64,000 bases of DNA from JALZAI01 sp038212215 (GTDB lineage Bacteria > Actinomycetota > Actinomycetes > Mycobacteriales > Jatrophihabitantaceae): contig JBBQUT010000011.1 in NCBI GenBank assembly GCA_038212215.1, positions 42,076 through 106,075 of the forward strand. The letters are read 5' to 3'. The position numbers were made by a program, and so were the translations under genes. The stretch's first letter is position 1. Every line of letters starts with the position of its first letter. Under the pieces are notes generated by a model. It ran no database searches. It was not told the DNA's origin and saw only the letters and a program-made list of their open reading frames with translations. Positions 34,326 to 42,741 of this stretch are shown piece after piece.

Positions 34326-35228
34326 TCAGCCCTTGACACCACCCGCGGTGAGGCCGCTGACGATGCGCCGCTGGAACAGCAGCACCACGATCACCAGCGG
34401 AACAGTGACGACAAGACCCGCCGCCATCGTTTGAGTATTGGCGACGATGTGCGGCCCAGCGGTGAAGTTCACGATCCCGACTGTCGACGGGGCGACGTTG
34501 TTGTTGCCGTTGGACAGCACGCTGGACAGCAGGTACTCGTTCCACGAAGCCAGGAACACCAGGATGGAAACGGTGAACATCGCGGGTGCGGCGAGCGGCA
34601 GGATGACCAGCCGGAATGCCTGGCCGGGGGTCGCCCCGTCGACGCGGGCCGCCTGCTCGAGTTCCCACGGCATGTCGGCGAAGAAGCTCGTCAGCGTGTA
34701 GACCGCAAGCGGCAACGAGAACGAAATCTGCGGCAGTATTAGACCCTGGTAGGTGCCGAGCCAGCCGAGATTGGTGAATAACTGGAAGATCGGCGTCAGA
34801 ATTGCGACGCCAGGGAACATCGAGGCTGCCAGGATTCCGGCAAGCACGATGCTCTTGCCACGAAAAGCCAGCCGCGCCAATGCGTACCCGGCGAAGACGC
34901 CGATCGCCATCGCGAGCACGGTCACGCAAGTGCCGATAATCAGGCTGTTGACGAGGTTGCGGCCAAAGTGGTTGTTCACCGTGTCAAAGGCGAAGCGGAA
35001 GTTCTCCAACGTCGGATGGACAAACCACGGCGTGTTGTCGTAGGTGTAGGCGTTGTCTCGGAAGGCCATCACGACCATCCAGTAGAACGGGATCAAGCAC
35101 CAGAGCACGATCAGGACCAGGACAGCTCCGCTACCGACGGGCGCCCACCGAAAACCCGGCTTCGGAGCGGCAGTCGGCTGATCCTGTGCCGCGGGTTGCT
35201 TCGGAGCGTCGGCAAGTGTTGTCGCCAT
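34326..35228 (-). CDS. Sugar ABC transporter permease, MalG type
   Basis: 300 residues with six transmembrane helices. The cytoplasmic EAA loop EQAARVDGATPGQAFRLVILPL contacts the ATPase. The Ala/Pro/Gln-rich N-terminus (AAQDQPTAAPKPGF) is cytosolic. It follows the MalF-type permease gene by 2 bases. No ATPase gene is present; in many actinobacteria such importers share one MsiK-type ATPase encoded elsewhere. Confidence 0.93.
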   Translation of the reverse strand: MATTLADAPKQPAAQDQPTAAPKPGFRWAPVGSGAVLVLIVLWCLIPFYWMVVMAFRDNAYTYDNTPWFVHPTLENFRFAFDTVNNHFGRNLVNSLIIGTCVTVLAMAIGVFAGYALARLAFRGKSIVLAGILAASMFPGVAILTPIFQLFTNLGWLGTYQGLILPQISFSLPLAVYTLTSFFADMPWELEQAARVDGATPGQAFRLVILPLAAPAMFTVSILVFLASWNEYLLSSVLSNGNNNVAPSTVGIVNFTAGPHIVANTQTMAAGLVVTVPLVIVVLLFQRRIVSGLTAGGVKG

Positions 35229-35230
35229 GA

Positions 35231-36274
35231 CTACTTAGCCTCCTTCACTGGCTTCTGCGCGCCGACGATATTGGCATTGAACAACTTCACCAGGCCGAGT
35301 GAGATCGCGAAGATGAAGATGAACGTGATCGTGGACAGGGCCGACGCCGAATTCAGGTGCGTGTCGTTCAGTCGCCTGACAACGAGAATCGACATCGTCG
35401 TCGTGCCATTGGCTCCACCGGTCAGGATGTAGGGCAGATCGTACATCCGCAACGCGTCCAGAGAGCGGAAGATCACTGCCACCGCAAGCGCCGGCTTGAC
35501 GAGCGGCAGCGTGATCTTGGTGAAGCGCTGCCACGCTGACGCGCCATCGAGCTTGGCCGATTCGTACAGATCCGCGCTGATGCCCTGCAGCCCCGCGAGG
35601 ATCAGCAATGCGATGAACGGCGTGGTCTTCCACGTGTCGGCGATGACGATCGCGAAACGCGCCGGCCATTGCGCCGAGGTCCACTGGTAGTGCGTGCCGA
35701 GCACGTGGTTCAGGATGCCCTGCGGGTCGAACACCACCCCCCACAGCTTCGCAGTGACTGCCGTGGGAATGGCCCAGGGGATGAGGATGACGGCGCGAAC
35801 GATCGCGCGGCCCTTGAAGGCCTTGTTCATCACCAGCGCGAACACCATGCCGATGATCGTCTCCAGGCCGACCGTCACGACCGCGACGAAGAGGGTGAAG
35901 AACACGGAGTCATAGAACTGGGAACCCAGCGTGCCGGGCGGGCACGAGGCCGTACCGCCGCCACTCGGGCACTGTTGCAGCAGCCAGTACTTGTAGTTCG
36001 AAAGGCCGTTCCACGCGCCACCCGCGTTGAAGAACCCGGTTGTCGGGTCCAGGCCTTTGTCGGTCAGAAACGACTGGTACACCGCCTTGACGATCGGGTA
36101 CCCGACCACTGCACCGAGCAGGATGACAGTCGGGGCGATCAAATACAGCGCCAGCCGACCCTCACCGGCGGTGCGCCTCGATCTCTCACGCTTGGGCGCT
36201 TTAGTAGGTTCGGTCGCCGTTTCCTCGACCGGTCCAGCGAGGGTCATAGGGCCTCCTTCGGACAAGACAGCCAA
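35231..36274 (-). CDS. Sugar ABC transporter permease, MalF type
   Basis: 347 residues with six to seven transmembrane helices. The EAA loop reads YESAKLDGASAWQRFTKITL. A periplasmic loop near 75-120 carries two Cys (LQQCPSG, TASCPPG) that could form a disulfide. A charged N-terminus (EPTKAPKRERSRRT) precedes helix 1. It is the partner of the MalG-type permease and lies 115 bases downstream of the binding-protein gene, with a long hairpin in the gap. Confidence 0.93.
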   Translation of the reverse strand: MAVLSEGGPMTLAGPVEETATEPTKAPKRERSRRTAGEGRLALYLIAPTVILLGAVVGYPIVKAVYQSFLTDKGLDPTTGFFNAGGAWNGLSNYKYWLLQQCPSGGGTASCPPGTLGSQFYDSVFFTLFVAVVTVGLETIIGMVFALVMNKAFKGRAIVRAVILIPWAIPTAVTAKLWGVVFDPQGILNHVLGTHYQWTSAQWPARFAIVIADTWKTTPFIALLILAGLQGISADLYESAKLDGASAWQRFTKITLPLVKPALAVAVIFRSLDALRMYDLPYILTGGANGTTTMSILVVRRLNDTHLNSASALSTITFIFIFAISLGLVKLFNANIVGAQKPVKEAK

Positions 36275-36294
36275 CTCTGTGGCTCACAGTGGCA

Positions 36295-36342
36295 CGGTCG
36301 GCGAAGCGATTCAAGACTGACTTGACGTCGCTCCGCCGACCG
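36295..36342 (-). other. Intercistronic stem-loop between binding protein and permease genes
   Basis: cggtcggcg and agcga on the left pair with tcgct and cgccgaccg on the right, giving a stem of about 14 pairs around an 18-base loop. Its place after the binding-protein gene fits an mRNA-stabilising or attenuating element that keeps binding protein in excess of permease, as seen in malEFG-type operons. Confidence 0.65.
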
Positions 36343-36389
36343 TCGATCACTTACTTTGCTTCACTCATACGCGCACAGAACCGTCGGCT

Positions 36390-37664
36390 CTAGCCGCCGG
36401 TCGCGGACTTGATCGCCGCCTGCATGTCCTTCAGCGCCTGGGCGGTGGATTTCTGGCCTTGCAGCGCTGCATAGGCGTTGACCTCGATCGCCTGGGTGAC
36501 GCTCGAGTAGAACGGCGTGACCGGCCGCGGCACGGCCGTCTTGATGCTCGCCAGCAGGGTCGGCAGGTAGCTGAACTGCTTTACCAACGCCGGGTCGGTG
36601 TAGAGCGACTGGGTCACCGGCGCGAGCGTACCGATCGTGAGGTCGTCCTTCTGGATCTCCGGCGACTCCAGGAACTGGAGGAACTTGAAGGCGCTGCCCT
36701 GGTGCTTGCTGTAGGTATTGATCGCGACGCTGTGCCCACCGAGGCTCGACGCACCGTGCCCGTTCGGGCCGGGGAGTGGCGCAATGCCGAACTTGCCGGT
36801 GACCTTCGAACCCTTTGCATTGAGCACCGCGACTGCGTACGGCCAGTTACGCATGAAGACCAGCTGGCCGGCCGAGAACGCGTTCAGGCTTTCCGTCTCC
36901 TGGAAGCCCAGCGCCTCCTTCGGGATGTAGCCCTGCTTGAACCCGTTGACCAGGAAGTCGAGGCCCTTGGCAGCCTGCGGGCTGTCGACCGACGGTGTCT
37001 TGCCGTCGGCCTTGACGATCGTGCCGCCCGCTGCGTTGATCGCCTCGGCGGCGTTGACGGTCAGGCCCTCGTACTGCTTGAACTGTCCCGCGTAGCAGCC
37101 GGGCTTCGACCCGGTGATCGAGTTCGAGGTCTTGCCCTTGCAATCGGCGATCAGCTCGTCCCAGGTCTTGGGTGCGGTGGGCACGAGATCCTTGCGGTAG
37201 TACAGCAAGCCCCCGTCCGAGGCGTACGGTGCGGCGTAAAGAGTGCCGGCATAAGTCGCTGCCTTGACCGTCGCTGGGAGCAGCTTGCTGGTGTCGAGCT
37301 GCTTGTCGCCCTTCAGCGGCACCAGCCAGTTCTTGGCGGCAAACTCCGCGGACCACACCACGTCGACGGTGACCACGTCGTAGTTGCCGTCCTTGGCCTG
37401 GAAGTGCTGTTCGAGGTCCGACAGCTGCTGGTCTGCCTGGTCAGACTGCTGCTTGATCGTCACCTTCTCCTTCGGGTGCGCAGCGTTCCACTTCTTGGCG
37501 ATGTTCGGCATCGTGCCGCTGTTGTCCTTACCGGTCACGAACGTGAACGGTCCGGTGCCCGTGTTGCCGCCGCTACCACCGCCCCCGCTGGACGAGCAGG
37601 CCGCCACTGTCGAGGCGCCCAACGCCAGCACGGCCAGCGTTACTGCCGCTCTTCTAACTCGCAT
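36390..37664 (-). CDS. Sugar ABC transporter substrate-binding lipoprotein
   Basis: 424-residue family 1 solute-binding protein. The signal peptide RRAAVTLAVLALGASTVAAC ends in a lipobox with the lipidated Cys near 23, followed by a Ser/Gly-rich linker. Trehalose/maltose-type features include VVTVDVVWSAEFAAK and YASDGGLLYYRKDLV. ATG at 37664 is preferred, with AAGGGA 8 bases upstream. The ligand is probably a disaccharide such as trehalose or maltose, which sequence reading cannot settle. Confidence 0.9.
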   Translation of the reverse strand: MRVRRAAVTLAVLALGASTVAACSSSGGGGSGGNTGTGPFTFVTGKDNSGTMPNIAKKWNAAHPKEKVTIKQQSDQADQQLSDLEQHFQAKDGNYDVVTVDVVWSAEFAAKNWLVPLKGDKQLDTSKLLPATVKAATYAGTLYAAPYASDGGLLYYRKDLVPTAPKTWDELIADCKGKTSNSITGSKPGCYAGQFKQYEGLTVNAAEAINAAGGTIVKADGKTPSVDSPQAAKGLDFLVNGFKQGYIPKEALGFQETESLNAFSAGQLVFMRNWPYAVAVLNAKGSKVTGKFGIAPLPGPNGHGASSLGGHSVAINTYSKHQGSAFKFLQFLESPEIQKDDLTIGTLAPVTQSLYTDPALVKQFSYLPTLLASIKTAVPRPVTPFYSSVTQAIEVNAYAALQGQKSTAQALKDMQAAIKSATGG

Positions 37665-37769
37665 TGACAAGTTCCCTTCTGGTCCATGCGCCCGAAAGCC
37701 TTTACGGGTCGCGCCAAACAGTTTCACTCATCCTCTTAGTTGGGAAGGGTTTGACACAGCGTGGATACG

Positions 37770-37780
37770 TAACCGTTACC
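37770..37780. promoter_or_regulatory. Candidate LacI-type operator upstream of the ABC operon
   Basis: The 11-base palindrome gtaaccgttac sits about 106 bases upstream of the binding-protein start in the divergent gap, with a partial copy (cgtaacggt) 17 bases further on. LacI-family regulators commonly control such operons, but no regulator gene is nearby. Confidence 0.35.
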
Positions 37781-37860
37781 TGGCGAGGGATCAGCCCGTA
37801 ACGGTCGTGTTGTTCTGCCTACGAGGCGGGACTGGCGAGGGCTGCTCGTATGCTGACCCG

Positions 37861-38331
37861 ATGCCAGCGCCCGGGTTTTCCTCCACTCCGGAGCTGCCAC
37901 AGGAGTGGCGCATCCCGCCGTGGCAGCCTGCTGGTCTGCTGCTCGCCGTTTCCGTGCTGGCCGCTTTGGACATTTACGGCGATCCGTCCACGGCTGTCAA
38001 GATCGCCGCAGCATTCCTGGCGCTGGTGCTCCTCGTCGGCGCGGTGCTCGCGACTCGCTATCTGTTGGTCGCGGACGAGCAGGGCATCTGGGTGCGCAAC
38101 GTGTTCGGTGAGGTCGGTGTGCCGTGGAGCGACCTGCGCGACGTCGATGTCATCGACTCCAAGCGCGGCGCCTCAACGGTGCGCATCTACCGCCAGGACG
38201 GCACCTTCGTGGACGTCCCACCGGCACTGCTGCAGCCGACGTTGCCAACCAAGATCGAGAAGGCGCGCGCCGTGGTGCACGGTGTCGGGGCGCGGCTGGA
38301 ACACCTCGCCGCGACCCGACGACCGGGCTGA
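37861..38331 (+). CDS. PH-domain membrane protein
   Basis: 156 residues: two transmembrane helices (about 22-36 and 42-62) followed by a bacterial PH-like domain (LLVADEQGIWVRNVFGEVGV, PWSDLRDVDVIDS, VRIYRQDGTFVDVP). This arrangement is common and uncharacterised in actinobacteria. It is divergent from the ABC operon and convergent with rho; a strong hairpin separates it from rho. Confidence 0.8.
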   Translation: MPAPGFSSTPELPQEWRIPPWQPAGLLLAVSVLAALDIYGDPSTAVKIAAAFLALVLLVGAVLATRYLLVADEQGIWVRNVFGEVGVPWSDLRDVDVIDSKRGASTVRIYRQDGTFVDVPPALLQPTLPTKIEKARAVVHGVGARLEHLAATRRPG

Positions 38332-38400
38332 GCGGCCGATTCCGCTCAGCTGTAGCTGGCAAGCGGGGTCGCGGCAGTGGCAGGCCCAGCCGTGATCGTT

Positions 38401-38436
38401 GGCCACTGCGCAGCGGCGAGGCGCTGCACAGTGGCC
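38401..38436. terminator. Bidirectional terminator between the PH-domain gene and rho
   Basis: ggccactg...cagtggcc forms an 8-pair outer stem, and gcagcg/cgctgc a second 6-pair arm around a small loop. It lies 70 bases after the PH-domain gene and 36 bases after the rho stop, so it can serve both convergent transcripts. Confidence 0.75.
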
Positions 38437-38471
38437 ATCGACAGAGCGGCAGCGATCTGAGCGAGCGCGGG

Positions 38472-40445
38472 TTACTCCCCGGGCGTGCTCTTGGCGATCT
38501 GCATCAGGAATTCGATGTTGGTGCGCGTGCGGCGCAGCCGGTCCAGCAGCAGATCGAGCGCCTGCTGCGACTCCAGCGCGTGCAGCACGCGCCGAAGCTT
38601 GATCGTGACCGCCAACTCGTCCGGCGAGAGCAGGATTTCTTCCTTGCGGGTGCCGGACTGGTCGACGTCGATGGCCGGGAAGATGCGCTTGTCGGCGAGC
38701 TTGCGATCCAGCTTGAGCTCAGCGTTGCCGGTGCCCTTGAACTCCTCGAAGATCACGGTGTCACCCGCGGACCCGGTTTCAACCAGGGCCGTGCAAATGA
38801 TCGTCAGCGAGCCGCCGTTCTCGATGTTGCGTGCTGCGCCGAGGAAGCGCTTGGGCGGGTACAGGGCGGTGGAATCCACGCCACCGGAGAGAATGCGCCC
38901 GCTCGCGGGCGCGGCCAGGTTGTAGGCGCGTCCGAGCCGCGTGATCGAGTCGAGCAACACCACGACGTCGTGGCCCATTTCGACCAGGCGCTTGGCCCGC
39001 TCGATGGACAACTCCGCGACCGTGGTGTGATCCACCGGCTTACGGTCGAAGGTCGAGGCGATCACCTCGCCCTTCACCGAGCGCTGCATGTCGGTGACCT
39101 CTTCGGGACGCTCGTCGACGAGCACCACCATCAGGTGCACTTCCGGGTTGTTGATTGCGATCGCGTTCGCGATGGCCTGCAGCACCATCGTCTTACCCGC
39201 CTTGGGCGGTGACACGATCAGCGCTCGCTGTCCCTTGCCGATCGGCATGACCAGGTCGATGACGCGCGTGGTGAGGATGTGTGGCTCGGTTTCCAGGCGC
39301 AGCCGCTCCTGCGGGTAGAGCGGGGTCAGCTTGGTGAATTCGACCCTCGACTGGTTCTGGTCGGGATCCTTGCCGTTCACCGAGTCCAAGCGCACCAGCG
39401 GGTTGTACTTCTGCCGTTCGCCGTCGCCCGCCTGCTTGGTCGCGCCGGTGACCGCGTCGCCGCGGCGCAGGTTGTATCGGCGCACGTAGGAGTTGGCCAC
39501 GTACACGTCGTCGGAACTCGCGTAGTAACCGCTGGTGCGGATGAACCAGGTGTTCTTGTCCTCGATCGCATCGAGGATGCCCGCGACGGGCACGAGCACG
39601 TCATCGTCGGAGACCAAAGGTTCGACCTCCTGGCCGCCGCCACCCTGGCCGCCCTGGGCGGGGCGTTCCCGGTTGCGCCCACGCCGGTCGCGGTAGCGGC
39701 GCCCACGCCGCCTACCGCCTTCGTACTCGTCGTCGTTCAGGTTCTGGGCGCCGCCAGGGTTGCCCTGGTTGGACGAGCCGTTCTGGTTGGACGAGCCGCC
39801 CTGGTTGCTCTGGCCACCCTGGGTGGACGAGCCGCCCTGGTTGCTCTGGCCGCCGCCTTGGTTGGACGAGACGCCTTGGTTGCTCTGGTTGCCCTCGTTG
39901 CGGGTGCCCTGATTCTGCTGGCCGGCCTGGTTCTGCGTGGTCTGACGCGGGCCACGGTCCTGGCGGGCGGCGCGGTCCTCGCGCGGTGCACGGCCTTCGC
40001 GGGGTGCACGGTCCTCGCGTGCGACGCGATCCGTGCGCGGGGCGGTGTCGGCCTGTGGCGCGTCCTCTGCCTGCGCAGCCGCTTGCGGGCGTGCTGCAGC
40101 CCGCTCTTCCCGGGGCTGGTTGTCAGTCTCATGGCGCGAGCCGTTCGACGCCGCGGGAGCCGCGTCCGGCGCCGACGACCGTGTCGCGGCCGTGGGTGTT
40201 GCGGCAGGGCGTGTCGCGGCCGTCGTTGTCACGGAAGCTTTGCCACCCCCGCGCGCTGCCTGGATAGCAGCGATCAGGTCGCTCTTCTTCACCTTGGTGG
40301 TGGGGATGCCCATCCCGCTCGCGAGTTGCTTCAGTTCGGGAAGCAACATCGAGTTCAGCGAAGCGCGCTTGGCGCGGGGGGCGGCGGTTCCGTTTGTCGC
40401 CGAGTCGGCGGCAGAGCTCGAAACCTGCTCTTGAATATCGGTCAC
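38472..40445 (-). CDS. rho: Transcription termination factor Rho with Q/N-rich insert
   Basis: 657-residue RNA helicase. The N-terminal Rho_N helices (SLNSMLLPELKQLASGMG) are at 29-62. A long insert (65-270) follows: an Ala/Thr-rich part, an Arg/Glu/Asp part with repeats (REDRAPREGRAPREDR, 143-158), then 171-237, where 30 of 67 residues are Gln or Asn by my count, then an RGG/RRR-rich basic part (243-262). The primary RNA-binding domain and the ATPase (SPPKAGKTMVLQ Walker A, LDSITRLGRAYN) look intact. The GTG at 40445 is the start; the open frame above it belongs to the leader. Confidence 0.97.
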   Translation of the reverse strand: MTDIQEQVSSSAADSATNGTAAPRAKRASLNSMLLPELKQLASGMGIPTTKVKKSDLIAAIQAARGGGKASVTTTAATRPAATPTAATRSSAPDAAPAASNGSRHETDNQPREERAAARPQAAAQAEDAPQADTAPRTDRVAREDRAPREGRAPREDRAARQDRGPRQTTQNQAGQQNQGTRNEGNQSNQGVSSNQGGGQSNQGGSSTQGGQSNQGGSSNQNGSSNQGNPGGAQNLNDDEYEGGRRRGRRYRDRRGRNRERPAQGGQGGGGQEVEPLVSDDDVLVPVAGILDAIEDKNTWFIRTSGYYASSDDVYVANSYVRRYNLRRGDAVTGATKQAGDGERQKYNPLVRLDSVNGKDPDQNQSRVEFTKLTPLYPQERLRLETEPHILTTRVIDLVMPIGKGQRALIVSPPKAGKTMVLQAIANAIAINNPEVHLMVVLVDERPEEVTDMQRSVKGEVIASTFDRKPVDHTTVAELSIERAKRLVEMGHDVVVLLDSITRLGRAYNLAAPASGRILSGGVDSTALYPPKRFLGAARNIENGGSLTIICTALVETGSAGDTVIFEEFKGTGNAELKLDRKLADKRIFPAIDVDQSGTRKEEILLSPDELAVTIKLRRVLHALESQQALDLLLDRLRRTRTNIEFLMQIAKSTPGE

Positions 40446-40711
40446 GTGGTTCTCGGATCCTTCCGATGCGTCCGGTACGTCCCTAGGTTTTCTGGGCGAC
40501 CGGTAGGTGGGAAACTCCGCCGGCATATCGGCGGGGATCCCGTCTTCCCGGACACGAGCCGGAAAGGTTTGGGGTATGCAATCAATCCGGCGCCCGTCAC
40601 GCGCGACGTGGATTGTCGGGGAACGGGTTCGGCGCGTACCAACGTCGTAGCGCCTGGACTGATCGAGATGAGCGTAGACGGTCTTCTCATGGGCGGCAAC
40701 ACCGAGGGCGC
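40446..40711 (-). promoter_or_regulatory. rho leader region (thrB-rho gap)
   Basis: 266 bases separate thrB from rho. The segment holds an inverted repeat ccgccg-gcatat-cggcgg (40517-40534) in the rho 5' UTR and no gene. A long leader would suit the autogenous attenuation known for rho in other bacteria, but no specific element is recognised. Confidence 0.4.
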
Positions 40712-41629
40712 TCAGGGCATTCCGACCGGCACCGCGCGAGCTGGATCCGGGTCGATCCGCAGCGCCGCTGCGTGCCAGAGCCGCGGGCACATGGCCCGAG
40801 CCGCGCCGACCTCGGCCTGATTTCGAGCCAGCACGAGGACGGACGGTCCGGCACCCGAGATCACGCTCGCGAGGCCGGCCGCGCGCAATTCGGCCACGAG
40901 ACCAGCGGCCTCGGGCATGGCGGGTGCACGGTAGGGCTGGTGCAGGCGATCCTCGGTAGCGGCGAACAGGGCCTCTGACGCGCCGCCGAGGGCAGCCACC
41001 AGCAGCGCACTGCGACCGGCGGTGAACGCCGCATCGCGGTGCGAGACGGTCTCGGGCAGCAAGCCGCGGGCCTGCGCAGTAGACGCCTCGAACGGCGGCA
41101 CGAAGACGACCGGCACCAGCGAGTCGTCGCTCGGCACGCGGATGGCCCGCGCCGTTGCGGCTTCGGTCCACGCGACAGTCAGTCCGCCGAGCAGGCACGC
41201 GGCGACGTTGTCCGGGTGGCCCTCGACGCTTGCGGCCAGAGCGAGCACTACGTCGTCGGGCATCGCGTCGTCCCCACCGGCGACGAGAGCACGGGCCAGC
41301 AGCACGCCGGCGACGATGGCCGCCGCCGACGAGCCGAGCCCGCGTCCGTGCGGGATCCGGTTGGTGCACGACAGTTCCAGACCGGCAGGCTGGCCACCGA
41401 GACGGTTGAACGCCTCGCGCATGGCGCGAACGACGAGGTGAGTCTCATCGCGCGCCAGTGCCGCGCCCTCCCCGCTCACCTCGACGACGAGGCCCTCGTC
41501 GGCGACGCGTGCTTGCACGTCGTCGTGCAGCGTGAGCGCGAGTGCGAGTGCGTCGAATCCGGGGCCAAGATTGGCACTACTGGCAGCGACTCTCACCCGG
41601 ACGCCACCGTCTCGAAACGTCGGCGTCAT
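40712..41629 (-). CDS. thrB: Homoserine kinase
   Basis: GHMP-family kinase of 305 residues phosphorylating L-homoserine for threonine synthesis. The ATP loop IPHGRGLGSSAAAIVAGVLL is near 85-105, the N-terminal RVAASSANLGPGFDALALAL is diagnostic, and the GHMP C-terminal motif SGAGPSVLVLA is near 263. The ATG at 41629 overlaps the thrC stop by 4 bases. Confidence 0.96.
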   Translation of the reverse strand: MTPTFRDGGVRVRVAASSANLGPGFDALALALTLHDDVQARVADEGLVVEVSGEGAALARDETHLVVRAMREAFNRLGGQPAGLELSCTNRIPHGRGLGSSAAAIVAGVLLARALVAGGDDAMPDDVVLALAASVEGHPDNVAACLLGGLTVAWTEAATARAIRVPSDDSLVPVVFVPPFEASTAQARGLLPETVSHRDAAFTAGRSALLVAALGGASEALFAATEDRLHQPYRAPAMPEAAGLVAELRAAGLASVISGAGPSVLVLARNQAEVGAARAMCPRLWHAAALRIDPDPARAVPVGMP

Positions 41630-42711
41630 GCCAGCCCGAGCTGCGCCGCCGCGGCATGAGCGTCGATGGGCACGGTGATAGGTCTGGGCGCTCCGGTGAT
41701 CGCCCACTCCGGATCCTTGAGGCCGTTGCCGGTAACCGTGCACACCACCGTCGACCCGCTGGGCAGCCGTCCGTCAGCGGCGGTGAGCAGCAAACCGGCA
41801 ATGCTTGCCGCCGAAGCGGGTTCGACGAAGACCCCTTCGCTTCGGGCCACCAGCCGATAGGACTCCAGGATCTGCTTGTCGGTGACCGCGTCGATGAGGC
41901 CGCCTGATTCGTCGCGGGCCTGCTCGGCAAACATCCATGAGGCGGGGTTGCCGATTCGGATCGCGGTCGCGATGGTCACTGGCGCGAGCACCGGGGCCCC
42001 GTTGACGATGGGCGCGGCGCCCGCGGCCTGGAAACCGAACATTCGCGGCGTTGTTTCGATCACGCCGTCGCGGGCGTACTCCAGATAGCCCTTCCAATAC
42101 GCCGTGATGTTGCCGGCGTTACCGACCGGGATGCAGTGGACGTCCGGCGCGCGCCCGAGGACGTCGCAGATCTCGAACGCCGCCGTCTTCTGCCCCTCGA
42201 TGCGGAACGGATTGACCGAGTTGACCAGCGCTACCGGGTAGTCGATCGCGAGCTTGCGGGCGAGTTCGAGACAGTCGTCGAAATTGCCGTCGACCTGCAA
42301 CAGCCGGGCACCGTGGACGAGTGCCTGAGCCATTTTCCCGAGCGCGATCTTCCCGCTGGGAACGAGCACCGCGCAGGTCATGCCCGCCCGCACCGCGTAC
42401 GCTGCCGCGCTCGCCGAGGTGTTGCCGGTGGAGGCGCAGATCACGGCTTTGGCGCCGTCCTCGGCGGCCTTGGAAATGGCGACCGTCATGCCGCGGTCCT
42501 TGAACGACCCAGTGGGGTTGGCGCCCTCGACCTTGAGCCAAACGTCGCAGCCGGTGCGCTCGGAAAGCACCCGCGCTGGCACGAGCGGCGTGCCGCCCTC
42601 GCACAAGGTGATCACCGGCGTGGCGTCGGTCACGGGCAGCCGGTCACGAAACACTTCGATCAACCCGGGCCAGGGCAGGATCGCGGTGGGCGTGCCAGGT
42701 TGCAGTTTCAT
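41626..42711 (-). CDS. thrC: Threonine synthase
   Basis: PLP enzyme of 361 residues converting O-phosphohomoserine to threonine. The PLP Lys lies in NPTGSFKDRGMTVAIS near 55-70, the phosphate loop in PVGNAGNITAYWKG, and CSTGNTSASAAAYA-like residues (ICASTGNTSAS) are present. It lies 30 bases downstream of hom and overlaps thrB. Confidence 0.96.
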   Translation of the reverse strand: MKLQPGTPTAILPWPGLIEVFRDRLPVTDATPVITLCEGGTPLVPARVLSERTGCDVWLKVEGANPTGSFKDRGMTVAISKAAEDGAKAVICASTGNTSASAAAYAVRAGMTCAVLVPSGKIALGKMAQALVHGARLLQVDGNFDDCLELARKLAIDYPVALVNSVNPFRIEGQKTAAFEICDVLGRAPDVHCIPVGNAGNITAYWKGYLEYARDGVIETTPRMFGFQAAGAAPIVNGAPVLAPVTIATAIRIGNPASWMFAEQARDESGGLIDAVTDKQILESYRLVARSEGVFVEPASAASIAGLLLTAADGRLPSGSTVVCTVTGNGLKDPEWAITGAPRPITVPIDAHAAAAQLGLA

Positions 42712-42741
42712 TTAGTGAGCCGTCATCTCATGCGCCGCCAT

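Noticed and set aside
39740..39935. Short repeated units that could suggest a CRISPR array
   Set aside because: They are the degenerate in-frame repeats encoding the Gln/Asn/Gly/Ser stretch of Rho; there are no constant repeats with unique spacers and no cas genes. No CRISPR array is seen in the window.
40446..41369. Upstream extension of the rho reading frame to a 965-codon protein
   Set aside because: The extension crosses the intergenic leader and runs in a wrong frame through thrB; normal Rho N-terminal helices begin right after the GTG at 40445.
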